A stretch of DNA of 64,000 nt from Homarus americanus (lineage: Eukaryota > Arthropoda > Malacostraca > Decapoda > Nephropidae). Location of the stretch: positions 2,083,673-2,147,672 of the forward strand of contig NW_024722158.1 in assembly GCF_018991925.1 (NCBI RefSeq), read 5' to 3'. Under the pieces are notes generated by a model. That model saw only the letters and a program-made list of their open reading frames with translations. It had not been told where the DNA came from and made no database searches. This document shows positions 22,090-32,670 of this stretch, piece after piece (the first letter of the stretch is position 1; the number at the start of each line of letters is the position of its first letter). The position numbers and the translations under genes are program-made.

Positions 22090-24308
22090 ACTACTACGAC
22101 CCGGTGTTGCTGCACACCATAGAGAACATGTCTTTCTTGCTTCTGTTTCTACTCATCACCTCCCTGCTGACCACCTGAGCTCGGATGTAGCCTTCCCTCC
22201 TCTCCTGGCTGTACACGTGACTGCTGGCCTCGCTCACTTGCTGTACACAACGCTCTATACTCTGGGTGTGTGAGGGCCAGGCAGGGACATGCATCGGGTG
22301 TCCAGGAAAGCTCTGACTTGAACATTGGTGAGGCTGCAGGTAAGAGGGGGCTCACTGCCAGCCTGGATGTTATCCAGATCTATGAGATCAGTGAGGGTCT
22401 TGGCACCTAGATTGACTTCAGGAGTCTTCCTGACCCTGAAGGAATCGTCACCAACTGATTCGTCATGCCCAGATCCTCTCATAAGTCTCATATCCAAGAT
22501 CTTTTTGACTGCCACTCTTCTCTCCTCCTCATCCTTACTGCAGAGCATTGTCTGCAGAACTGCCTCGGGAAGAGCATACCAGGAAGATCTCCTCACAGTC
22601 TGCTCCACAATCTGAACAACCTTCCTTGGCTGACTCCTCAGGAGCTCAAGCAGGAAGAGAACATGCCTCGGACCTTCGGAGAACGATGACTTGACCTTGG
22701 TGTTGAACCAATTTGGCAAGTAGACACTCACGATGAATTGGACAATAAGTCTAAGGTTGTGAAGCTGGTTCCTTTCAGTTTATGATGAGCGACCCAAATT
22801 CTGCAGAACCTGAGAGCCGTTGTGAGCCACCTAGAATGTGAGACTGGACCTATCTGCAGGTAAGCAAGTCTATCAGGCATGACCCCAGTTTTGATGGCAC
22901 TGCAAATCATGTAACCATAGTATTGGTCAGTACTCAGGTCGTCAATGACAGTATGTGCAAGCTCAACGAGTGGAGGGCCAACTGTGAATTTTTCAAAGCT
23001 CGGATTTATTTCTAACTCAGTGGCAGAGTCCAGCATCTTGCCAAGAGGACCAGACCATCTGTTGTTTGAAAGAGTCTTGCCATCCAGCTCCTGGATCAGA
23101 TGTCTGAGTGGCAACTCGTTGGTGTGGAGGTCACAAACAATCCAGACCAGCTTCCTCCCAATCTTCCGCTCTATCCACTGTATGACCCCCCTTGCCACCC
23201 TGTGTTCGTGTTGGTGCTGTCCCCTCCAATGGCCTGCAGGGTCTGGTCTACGTTCCTCTCTCTGAGCCAGTTCACAATGTTATCTGCCACTATCTCAGCT
23301 GGTTTCCTGATGTCATCTTTCTCTGGAGTGAAATGCCACAAATACTTCCCTCCTGGTTCACTGCAGCAGGAGTAGTGTTCCTCCTTCACCATGGCAGGGA
23401 ACAACTTGTCAGAATCTCCAACTTTCATGAACACTTTAGTGTCATCCCTTCTCCCATCAAAGAACAAACAATTGATTCCATTTTCTCTTATCCTTATCAA
23501 ACTCCTCTTCTAGGTTACTGACAAGTTTCTCCTGAGCTCTCCTTACTTTGTTATGATCTATCACCAGGTGAACATCATCAGGTGTTATCAAACCACCGTC
23601 AACCCAGACAGCTGTTGCTATCTCTGCAGTTTCTCTGAGACCAGTGTGGTGTCGCATGCTGGCCAGAGCTATGCTCGGGATATCTTTCCTATTTCGAATC
23701 TTATGCCTGGAAGGTTTGGGATCATTATTTTCTGGGTTAGGGACAAAGTCACCATTCTCCTGGTCAGCACTCGGATCAGCCATGGGGAAGTCATTAAACT
23801 CTGAATCAGCTTGACTCCAATCATCGGCCTTTTTTACCTCACCCTGGGCCTTCTCAAGTCTCTTTTCCTCGGCAACTCTTCTCCTCTTCTGTCTCTCTGT
23901 GGCAGCCTCCTGTCTCTTGGACTCCGGAATATCTTGGCTAGAAATCATGAGAGCCCCTATACTGCCAGTCTTCTCTCTCTGTGCTTTGACAAATGCCAGT
24001 TCGATCACAGGAATCTTCAGTTCACGCTTGCAAATACAGGAGATGTGGGCCTCGGATTTACAGTCACGATCGCATCCAAAATCAGGACAGAGAACAATTG
24101 GGCACTTGCAAGTAATTATGTAAAATAACTGGTCCAGTTGCTTGGCAAAGCTGTCCTTAACTGCAAGTTTTCCTCTCCCAAGAGAGATATCTCTTGCCTT
24201 TTCCCAACTGGCTATCAGTCTCTCACTAATCTTCTTCTGACTTGTTATGACTGGAGGCTTGAACTGAGCGTTAGCCAGAGTGCACTGTGCCAAGACAGCT
24301 TTGGTCAT
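22090..24308 (-). pseudogene. transposase-like protein, full-length but frameshifted
   Basis: Minus-strand frame from an ATG at 24,308. N-terminal part (residues 1-283): a Cys-rich segment with CKCPIVLCPDFGCDRDC and HISCICKR (putative zinc-binding), then a Lys/Glu/Arg-rich and acidic region, then PDDVHLVIDHNKVRRA. Single-base shifts near 23,480, 23,185, 22,730 and 22,258 break the rest: LFFDGRRDDTK, AIGGDSTNTNTGWQGG, VCDLHTNELPLRHL, SHSRWLTTALRF and a basic C-terminus. The D-containing strands and the H..RW segment suggest an RNase H-like DDE transposase. The family is widespread in invertebrate genomes as an uncharacterised protein, to my recollection. Superfamily assignment is uncertain. 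The element cannot express this copy intact. Confidence 0.6.
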
Positions 24309-24313
24309 ATCAC

Positions 24314-25492
24314 TGGCTCAGAGAGAGGAACGTAGACCAGACCCTGCAGGCCATTGGAGGGGACAGCACCAACACGAACACAGGGTGGCAAGGGGGGGTC
24401 ATACAGTGGATAGAGCGGAAGATTGGGAGGAAGCTGGTCTGGATTGTTTGTGACCTCCACACCAACGAGTTGCCACTCAGACATCTGATCCAGGAGCTGG
24501 ATGGCAAGACTCTTTCAAACAACAGATGGTCTGGTCCTCTTGGCAAGATGCTGGACTCTGCCACTGAGTTAGAAATAAATCCGAGCTTTGAAAAAATCAC
24601 AGTTGGCCCTCCACTCGTTGAGCTTGCACATACTGTCATTGACGACCTGAGTACTGACCAGTACTATGGTTACATGATTTGCAGTGCCATCAAAACTGGG
24701 GTCATGCCTGATAGACTTGCTTACCTGCAGACAGGTCCAGTCTCACATTCTAGGTGGCTCACAACGGCTCTCAGGTTCTGCAGAATTTGGGTCGCTCATC
24801 ATAAACTGAAAGGGAACCAGCTTCACAACCTTAGACTTATTGTCCAATTCATCGTGAGTGTCTACTTGCCAAATTGGTTCAACACCAAGGTCAAGTCATC
24901 GTTCTCCGAAGGTCGGAGGCATGTTCTCTTCCAGCTTGAGCTCCTGAGGAGTCAGCCAAGGAAGGTTGTTCAGATTGTGGAGCAGACTGCGAGGAGATCT
25001 TCCTGGTATGCTCATCCCGAGGCAGTTCTGCAGACAATGCTCTGCAGTAAGGATGAGGAGGAGAGAAGAGTGGCAGTCAAAAAGATCTTGGATATGAGAC
25101 TTATGAGAGGATCTGGGCATGACGAATCAGTTGGTGACGATTCCTTCAGGGTCAGGAAAACTCCTGAAGTCAATCTAGGTGCCAAGACCCTCACTGATCT
25201 CATAGATCTGGATAACATCCAGGCTGGCAGTGAGCCCCCTCTTACCTGCAGCCTCACCAATGTTCAAGTCAGAGCTTTCCTGGACAACCCGATGCATGTC
25301 CCTGCCTGGCCCTCGCACATCCAGAGTATAGAGCGTTGTGTACAGCAAGTGAGCGAGGCCAGCAGTCACGTGTACAGCCAGGAGAGGAGGGAAGGCTACA
25401 TCCGAGCTCAGGTGGTCAGCAGGGAGGTGATGAGTAGAAACAGAAGCAAGAAAGACATGTTCTCTATGGTGTGCACCAACACCGGGTCGTAG
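24314..25492 (+). pseudogene. C-terminal transposase half, intact frame, inverted copy
   Basis: Plus-strand frame open from WLRERNVDQTLQAIGGDSTN to a TAG at 25,490-25,492 (about 390 codons). It is the inverted counterpart of the left arm and keeps in one frame what is broken into four there: GGDSTNTNTGWQGG, VCDLHTNELPLRHL, DLSTDQYYGYM, SHSRWLTTALRFCRIWVAHHK, VYLPNWFN and the C-terminal SREVMSRNRSKKDM. The N-terminal half is absent: the nearest ATG (24,287) lies in the loop region and gives unrelated residues. So it is a truncated copy despite the open frame. Confidence 0.65.
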
Positions 25493-25838
25493 TAGTTAAA
25501 CCGGTTTTTGTATTTGATGATTTTGTTTTCTAAAGGAATATTAAATTTAATAAATGTGTCAAGATCATTCGTTTCACTATTCTGGATCATTTTCATCCTA
25601 ATAAATTAACCTGATACATTTACTTTACTTTAAATAAGCTATTTAGTGGTGTTGGTAAAAGGGTGGGAAAACTGAATTTTCATAAGATTTCAAGTTAAAA
25701 TTTACCTCGCAAAAAATGAAAACTTTTCAAATCTGAAGATATCACTTGATTCTGCACATAGACCTACATCATTAATACCATGGGCCGATTTTTCAAACTC
25801 AAAAAAAAAAAATTCGCCTCCGGATGACACACCCTATT

Positions 25839-26315
25839 CAGACACGGTCTACACACGGTTACACTTATCCCTTATAGTACACTAGTCCGTATCAATGGAC
25901 CTTCCCAACCATCCCATAGATACCTTGAGTTCTCCTTAATGCTATCAGTACATACTCTTAATATTATATGTCCGTACATTGGGACAATTCGTCTAAAACA
26001 ACATACCGTAGGTGAGTTATCCCTTACCAAAGTTTCCCGTTTTCTATCGTTTCCTGTGACTCGACAAGCACTGTGGATTTTAATGTTATGTAGCATAATA
26101 TGAATTGAAGAGAAATTAAGGATGACAATGATGTGCGCAGTACAATCAAACATAAAGTTACTTTCCAAATATAACCCATTTCTCCAAACATATAAGTCTC
26201 CTTCCCTTATTACATACTTGTCCCCATCCCCTCAGAATGAAATTATTCAGAACACCTTAGAAAAAGTCACGTCACTAATTGTGAAGGTAATGCAGTCATC
26301 TAGAATATATGCTGT
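25839..26315 (-). mobile_element. LTR family B fragment, minus strand
   Basis: Nearly identical to 62,824-63,299, including TTCAGACACGGTCTACACACGG, the GTACACTAGTCCGTATCAA segment and GTTATGTAGCATAATATGAATT. The corresponding plus-strand segment occurs at 44,929-45,155. Both here and at 63,300 it is followed directly by the start of LTR family A. Confidence 0.65.
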
Positions 26316-26421
26316 TGTAATGATCACGGTCGTACACGTCAGTTAACGTAAAATCAGACGATTCATATTACGCTCAATAGCCCACTAACCATGTAGCTAT
26401 GCTTTCTGTATTTGAGTCCCC

Positions 26422-27045
26422 TGTAGTGGACTTCTCCCCTACAACTGCGTAGCTGCATCCCACCTGCGACGCCTCCCTAGCAACCAAGCGAGCGGCGACA
26501 CCAGATGTCACGGTAACCTAGCAACGGAACCAAAAGACCGGCGACTTTCTCGGGTTTTCCCAACATGACTCATAGAGGACTCACGGCTGCTGGGTATATA
26601 AGCTCTGTCTCTCCATTGAGATTCATTCTAGCCTCTCTTCCTGAACAAGCAACACCTCCTCCTCCTCCGCTGCCTGCCTGGCGGTCCTCGCTCCCGCCAG
26701 CGAGCATGGCGACCCACCAGCTTTCCTTCTCTGAGCTTCCTCACCAACCAGCTCTCATTCTGGTCTCTCTTCTTGAACAAGCAACACCTCCTCCAGCAAG
26801 CTCCACGCTGTCAGCATTCATTCAACCAGGAGGCCAGCAACAGGCAACATCTTCTCTAACGAAGCTCCTGCACATCTACCTCCTTCAACATGCTACTCAC
26901 CGAACGTCTCTACTGAGCAGCTCCTCACCACACGGCACCTCCAGCACCAGACTGTCTATCATATAACTTATATTATACAAGAAAACCACATTAGAGTTTC
27001 CATCCATCCTGAGTGCTAGACAACATTATACCACGAATTCCTACA
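26422..27045 (+). mobile_element. solo LTR (family F), TSD CCCC
   Basis: A 624-bp TGTAGTGGA..TCCTACA segment that interrupts family A exactly between GAGT(CCCC) and (CCCC)CATCTG. The uninterrupted site is seen at 63,401-63,415. It contains TATATAA at 26,596 and Ser/Pro/Leu-rich shadow frames. Reverse-strand relatives of about 507 bp flank the element at 36,464-38,257. Solo LTRs arise by recombination between the two LTRs of a full element. Confidence 0.9.
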
Positions 27046-28177
27046 CCCCCATCTGAGGCGCCCGTTTTCTCATCACTTCAGGATGTCTGAGTACTACGTT
27101 TCTCTCAGTCTTAGAGTTCAGCCAAGACTTCGTTATTCCTTTGTATAATGACACAGAATTTGAAATTGCAACTATAGTTGTATATGTTACGGCAACTTAG
27201 ATATGTCTGATCACAGTTGGAACATTCAAGATCTATTGTGAGCGCTGTTGAGGGTTTCAACTGTCCTTATTTTTGGTAAAACTTGTCAAGAAAGTGAGTG
27301 TCAAGTCTGTCAGTACGAGTGGCATATCCTTATATCGTCCTTGGGGGTAGCCATGAGGTTCCAAGTGCTACTAAAGTTATATTATTTTGATGCCCAAACA
27401 TCAGAGAATCGGATGTTTGTAGTTTAGTTAGTGTCAGTTGTCTATTGAAGAAAGTCATAAATTTCCGGAAAAGATTCTGTCAAACTCAAAATCTCTAAGG
27501 CCTAACGGCTCCGAGGAAGAATTCCTTGGCTGTGGTCTGTGGTTTTCCGGAAAGTAGAGTTGTTAGTGCGTGTTTAACGTTCGTTTCACTTTTTCCTGAC
27601 AAACTCAATCTCTGATTAGATTATAAAAATAGACATAAGAAATTCACCTGACTTGCGACACTGATTTTCGTAAATGAGTGTGCAGCAACCGAGTTGAATA
27701 GAATGTCTGTCGTTGATGAGATTAACCTTTCTGGTATGTATGCATAGGCCGGAACTGCCCCAGGCTCACATATATACGAATGCACAAAGTAGACTCATAC
27801 ACTCGTGACTCTGTAGTGGATTCCTCCCCTACAAGCACCGAACCTTCTCGAATTCCCCAGCCTACGCCTCCAGCGCCGCCTATGGAGCGGGAGTCAACTA
27901 TCAACCCACTCCTACCCCCGCCTTATAAGACCTGGCACCGCTGTGACCAGCCTTTTTCTACCCAGTGCCACCAGCAAGCAACACCTCCTCCTCCGCACCA
28001 GCCTGGCGGCTCCCGCACCCTCGCCACCTTGGCGTCCCTCAAGCAGCGTGCCCTCCTCTGGCACCCTCACCAACCAGCTCTCTCTACTCAACGCTTGTTA
28101 CCATGCTGCCTACCCACATTGTGAGTTTCCTTTCTCCATCCCATCCTGAGTGTGAACCAATATCTCATAACCCCACA

Positions 28178-28886
28178 AATGGTGACCCCCGGAGATTCGC
28201 ACTCACACAGGATGGAGGAGAAACTGATCACTCTCCCAGTCTTCAAGCAACATGGAAGATTGGCTTACCCACGCAGAGGCAGCTCTCATCGGCTCTACAG
28301 CTACCGTCTCTACACCGCAGGTTAGACACCCTAAAGCAGCTCTGCTATTCTAAGCAGACAGCCGCTCCTCTCCCTGCCCCAAGCACCACGTCCTACCGAC
28401 CCCAACACACCCGTCCTGCCTCAGACGCCACGCCCGGCCCATCAGTACCCCCTGACGCGGCCCCTGCTCCTGACGCGGACCCACACACCCCTCTTTTCTC
28501 CCTCAGGTACCCCCTGCTACTGTCCTGCACCCTGCTGCTGTCGTGGACCCTGCTGCTGTCATGCATCATGCTGCTGTCATGGACACTCTTCCTAACGCAG
28601 CCCCTGCTGCTGACCCAGGCTCACACACCCCAGCAGGCGCATCTGAGGACTCTGTACCTGTCGCGAGGGAAGCACAACATTCATCGCCTCCACAACCCTC
28701 CTTCTCCCTCTTTTCTCCCACAGATCTCGCGTATCTAGACAGAGTTGCCCCCCCTAGCGGCCGGCTCATCCACGCCCGCGCCGTTATGTCTCACATGTGG
28801 CATGCACCGCCCGTTCTGCCTCACATGAGGCACGCAACCCTGCTAACCTCCAGCCTCCCGCCGCGCCCGGAGGGGAAGGGGAGTAT
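28178..28886 (+). other. family F internal region with Pro/Ala-rich reading frame
   Basis: Begins with the leader and an early ATG (MEEKL at 28,211). Another frame (from 28,543) encodes Ala/Met/Pro-rich sequence (MDPAAVMHHAAVMD) followed by AGASEDSVPVAREAQHSSPP. The reverse-strand relative at 36,971-37,749 encodes AGASDDSVPVVKEVQHSSPP at the same place. Matching peptides with conservative changes suggest past selection on a short protein, perhaps a gag remnant, but the frame is broken and there is no recognised domain. Confidence 0.4.
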
Positions 28887-28993
28887 TGTAGTGGATTCCT
28901 CCCCTACAAGCACCGAACCTTCTCAAATTCCCCAGCCTACGCCTCCAGCGCCGCCCACGGAGCGGGGGTCAACTATCAACCCACGCCTACCCC

Positions 28994-29405
28994 TGCGATC
29001 GGTGGTAGAAGCGGTACCTTTCTTGCTTCGCAAGCGAGATGTCACGGGTTCGATTCCCGGGCCGGTGGAAGTTGTTTGGACTTACTTCCTAGCCCCCATT
29101 AGTCCCTGTTCACCTAGCAGTAAAGTAGGTACCTGTTGTAAGTCGAAAGTTGTGAATTCGTATTCAGGGAAAGTTGTTGGAGCTTCCAATAACTTGATGA
29201 TATAAACCACTGACTCTTCAGGCTTCTACGCCCTTGACTCTTCAGGCTTCTACGCCCTTGACTCTCCAGGCTTCTACGCCCTTAACTCATGAGATATAAA
29301 GGCAAGCATGAACTTAGCATGCTTCCCTGTTGGGCGCTGTAAACGCTTCTGCGCTTCACCTTACACAAGGCTGTAGGGGGGTGCCCAATAAATAAAAAAA
29401 AAAAA
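28994..29405 (+). mobile_element. tRNA-derived SINE, 9-bp TSD
   Basis: A 412-bp insertion in the 3' LTR of the compact element, flanked by GCCTACCCC at 28,985-28,993 and 29,406-29,414. The head carries the pol III box B GGTTCGATTCC at 29,048 and a box A-like TGGTAGAAGCGG, the body has three GACTCTTCAGGCTTCTACGCCC-like repeats (29,210-29,283), and the tail ends AATAAATAAAAA. It needs LINE proteins in trans. Not a free tRNA gene, because only the tRNA-like first 75 bp resemble one and the sequence is mobile with a poly(A) tail. Confidence 0.88.
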
Positions 29406-30879
29406 GCCTACCCCCACCTTATAACACGTGACACCGCTGTGACCAGCCTTTTTCTACCCAGTGCCACCAGCAAGCAACACCTCCTCCGCGCCAGCCCTGG
29501 GGCTCAAGCACCCTCGCCACCTTGGCGTCCCTCAAGCCGCGTGCCCTCCTCTGGCACCCTCACCAACCAGCTCTCTCTACTCAACGCTTGTTACCATGCT
29601 GCCTACCCAGCAACAAGCTGCATTGTACATCCAATACAATATGTATACAGAGAGCAAATTTTGAGTTTCCTTTCTCCATCCCATCATGAGTGTGAACCAA
29701 TATCTCATAACCCCACAACTCTTTCTCAACGCATCTCCAGGTATGTGAACGATTGTTTCCCGCCGCCATGTTAAGTCAGTTTAACTTAATCGATTTTGTG
29801 AATATCAGTGTTCATGTTTTAACTTAGTGAAATAATCATGTGCCAAGTAATTCGAATAGAGTAAGTGTCGTCTGTATTGCTGCCAGATGTATAGTTATGA
29901 GTGTTTGAGTTAGACATTTACACGCTCGTGACTCTTCCTCAACGCTTCTCGAGGCACTGTATGTTTCGTCACTACTACCGAGGTGCGGTAGCCGCCTTTG
30001 GGCAAGATGGTCCTTGAAGGATGTCTTTAATATGGCGAGATTAGGATCCGAGGACAGGACTACCCAGGGAACGCCGGGCTAAGACACTGCACCGAGTCTA
30101 CCCCTGGGCGCTCCTTGCGAGCGAGCTTCGGCTGTCTGTGTAAACAACTCCCGCTACCAGTGGACTCAGTCCTGTCCGGTCCATTGATCTTGGTTATATG
30201 TATCGAGCCGTATTGGTAGCTATGATTGGGGATAATTAGCAGAAATATAGTTATCCCAGGTTGAGTATTGAACCCAGGAATGTAGGTGTTACTAGTGGTA
30301 TCGTTGTTATAGGAGTTGAAGTCCATCAACCATGTGTACTACCACTGAATGCTAGTTAAAGTGCCATGTTGTTCATTCCGAACTAACAGGATGTGTTTAA
30401 TAATATCTTAATTTTGGATCTTATCAAGTGTGTTATGTAATCATCTGTATTGACAATGAAATAATATATCAGGTGTTCAATGATGTTATAAATAATGAAG
30501 ATCTGGTTTGCTGTGTGTAAAGTAAGACCTCAGTGGTCCAGTCTTGTCGGAGTGTACTTAATTAAAACCTTGTTCACACCATATGTTAATAAATATTGGA
30601 TAAGTAAACTATAAGTATCACAGCTCTATTTCTTCTACCCATTGGGTCTCAGAAAATAACTATTATAACTCACGTGCCTAGAAGCTCGCTAGCACGCTAC
30701 CTAACAGTTCAATGAGATATGTTATATTCTAATAAAAGGTGGTGGCAGGCTACCGTTGTAAGTATAACAAGTGTTATAATAAGAATGACATGGTTTCCCA
30801 GACTAATCCATGGTTTAGAATATAACTAAAACGATATAATTGAGAAAGAGTAAAGACATAGAATTCAGAAAATACAATA

Positions 30880-30882
<3 letters not shown>

Positions 30883-30972
<90 letters not shown>
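30883..30972. repeat. (TA)45 microsatellite
   Basis: Ninety uninterrupted bases of alternating T and A within the family A leader. Copy 1 has no such run at the equivalent site, so it expanded after insertion. Confidence 0.98.
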
Positions 30973-30973
<1 letters not shown>

Positions 30974-31149
30974 CAAGAAATGAAGTAAAGAAAAGAATAT
31001 TGACTAAGAAAATATAAGCAAAAAATATAAGATAGATACTTATATAGCGAAATACTAAGAGTAGAAGAATATAAGTATATAAGTATAGAAAAAAAGAATA
31101 AAGAAAAAATATCAAGCAAGGAAACAGGACCCTTGCACTGTAATGGCAG

Positions 31150-32538
31150 ATGAGGCCAGGGATAGGCACACCAAGTAGCCGGCAGTGTGTGTTAGATACG
31201 TTACACCAGAAGGCAACATAAAAGAACACTTTCTGGGGCTTAACGACCATAAAGGATTTAATGCAGTATCCATCAATGATGCTATTGAAAATATACTCTC
31301 GTCAAATGGCTTAGAAAATCTTCAGTGTGTAGCTCAAGCCTATGATGGTTCATCGGTCGTGAATGGATATATGTTGGTGGTGCACAGGCCCGCTTCCGTG
31401 CAAACTACCCAGATCCCAGAGGCCGTATATACTGTATATACATTGCTATGCTCATGAACTGAACTTAGCCCTATGCTACACTTGTAAGGCAGTTCAAGAG
31501 ACCAGAGACTTTTTCGACATGTTAGAATGTGTGCACTCCTTTTTTAATGTTTCTCTCGTCAACCATCAAAGTTTTCTGACATCCAGAAACAGTTTGGTTT
31601 ACAGTCCAAGGGTGTGCTTGTCCAGCTATCAAAGGGTCTTTGTTAGCTGGACAAGCTGGTCATGCCAGCTCCGATCTTTTAATTCATTGCTGGATAACTA
31701 TACTGTTGTTACACAGTGCCTTAAGGAATTGGTATAGCCATGGCAGTGGGTCTTAGAGCAAAACTGTGCAGGTTACCAACAATCTACATGCTTATAATTT
31801 TCCAGAACTTGCTCTCTATCACAGAGGGATTGCATAAGTTTCTTCAAAGGGCAACTGTGGACTTGGCCCAAACACTGCAATTCAAAGTGCAACGATGAAA
31901 TGGCTGAAGATCTACACATAAAAAAAAGCCATACGTGAAACTAAGCACATCCGGGAGCTGAGGGGTCCAAGACACAAACAAAAGAAGATGGAGGAGTATG
32001 TGGTGGAACAAGCTCCAACCTCAGCAATGCAGAACTTCTGAAAACGAACTTGTCTTTCCCTGCCTTGATGAATCAGCTTGACCAACGATTTACTGGTGTA
32101 GGAGCTGATCTTATGAAAGGTATCCAGGCTTGTCACCCAGCCTCTGCGACTTTCCTCTCTGAAGAGTTTTTAACAAAGGTTACTATACACTACAAAATCC
32201 AGCTGAAATCAGAGGAAATACTGGTTGCTAAGAATTTTCTAGCTCGGAAGAAGGAGACAGGTACCAATCCTGACATGCTCAGTGTATACAGGTTACTCGA
32301 TTCTGATATGTTTCCAACTCTGAAAACCATCATTCAAGTGGCACTGATCATTCCTGTCAGCAGCTGCAGCTGTGAGCGATCCTTCAGTGCCTTGAGTAGT
32401 CTAAACACATGGTTGTGGGACAGGACAGACTCAGTCACCTGGCAGTTCTGTCCATTGAAAAGAATACACTGGATGGCATTGAACATAATGAAATCATCAA
32501 CAGATTTGCCAAACTCAAATCAAGAAGATATTGTCTGA
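31150..32538 (+). pseudogene. hAT-type transposase relic (ZMYM1-like)
   Basis: Plus-strand pieces of a hAT transposase. 31,185-31,457: FLGLNDHKGFNAVSINDAI..AQAYDGSSVVNG, the segment holding a catalytic Asp. 31,363-31,737: a shifted frame with YIHCYAHELNLALCYTCKAV, diagnostic of the TTF/DUF4371 hAT group. 32,050-32,538: the C-terminal hAT dimerisation region with LIIPVSSCSCERSFSALS. The N-terminal zinc finger is missing, and frameshifts lie near 31,400 and between 31,740 and 32,050. Non-functional. Confidence 0.85.
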
Positions 32539-32670
32539 TGCTCGCCCCCTCCAAAAACTAAAGGTGTGCCTGGTGTGGTAAACAGTGATAGACTCAAATC
32601 AAGAAGATATAGTCTGATGCTCGCCCCCTCCAAAAACTAAAGGTGTGCCTGGTGTGGTAAACAGTGATGA
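32513..32670. repeat. 79-bp tandem duplication at the hAT 3' end
   Basis: ACTCAAATCAAGAAGATAT to AAACAGTGATAG is repeated once with a 79-bp period and a single T/A difference in the first part. The first copy holds the stop of the hAT frame (32,536-32,538); the second is downstream. Confidence 0.9.

Larger units (their letters stand above)
21751..25838. mobile_element. fold-back DNA transposon with ~1.5-kb inverted arms
   Basis: The left edge reads TAGGGTGTGTCAT and the right edge ATGACACACCCTA, and homology continues inward for about 1.5 kb: 21,751-23,274 is the inverted counterpart of 24,314-25,838, including poly-T/poly-A runs, a 3' untranslated segment and the C-terminal coding part. The arms differ by scattered substitutions and indels. 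The unpaired centre (23,275-24,313) encodes the N-terminal half on the minus strand. TA at both edges may be the target duplication or part of the inverted repeat. A normal DNA transposon has one coding strand between short TIRs; here the 5' end has been replaced by a second copy of the 3' half. Confidence 0.75.
27812..29717 (+). mobile_element. compact LTR retrotransposon (family F), TSD ACTC
   Basis: 5' LTR 27,812-28,177 (366 bp), internal 28,178-28,886 (709 bp), 3' LTR 28,887-29,717 (about 410 bp after removing the SINE and its duplication). LTRs start TGTAGTGGATTCC and end AACCCCACA. The leader starts AATGGTGACCCCCGGAG, and the 3' LTR is preceded by the polypurine run GGAGGGGAAGGGGAG. ACTC at 27,808-27,811 and 29,718-29,721 is the target duplication, inside family A. 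The 5' LTR lacks about 43 bp present in the 3' LTR. No pol: non-autonomous. Confidence 0.88.
26316..31120 (+). mobile_element. LTR family A, copy 2, with two later insertions
   Basis: Starts TGTAATGATCACGG at 26,316. The LTR ends just before TGGTGGCAG at 30,740 and the AT-rich leader runs to about 31,120. Subtracting the solo LTR (26,422-27,045), the compact element (27,812-29,717) and their target duplications leaves about 1,886 bp, against 1,902 bp for copy 1, so the copy is otherwise complete. AATAAA lies at about 30,590. No gag or pol. Confidence 0.75.

Noticed and set aside
26565..26966. 133-residue Ser/Pro/Leu-rich host protein
   Set aside because: Lies wholly within a solo LTR, with no domain.
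28994..29070. A genuine tRNA gene
   Set aside because: Box B is good, but the acceptor stem is not evident and the segment is the head of a 412-bp poly(A)-tailed unit with a 9-bp target duplication, so it is a SINE.
28543..29205. 220-residue proline-rich protein as a single gene
   Set aside because: The frame runs from the compact element's internal region across its 3' LTR into the SINE, so the C-terminal part is chance. Only the internal segment is discussed as a possible relic.
30865..31250. Minus-strand Ile/Tyr-rich proteins
   Set aside because: Produced by translating the (TA)45 microsatellite.
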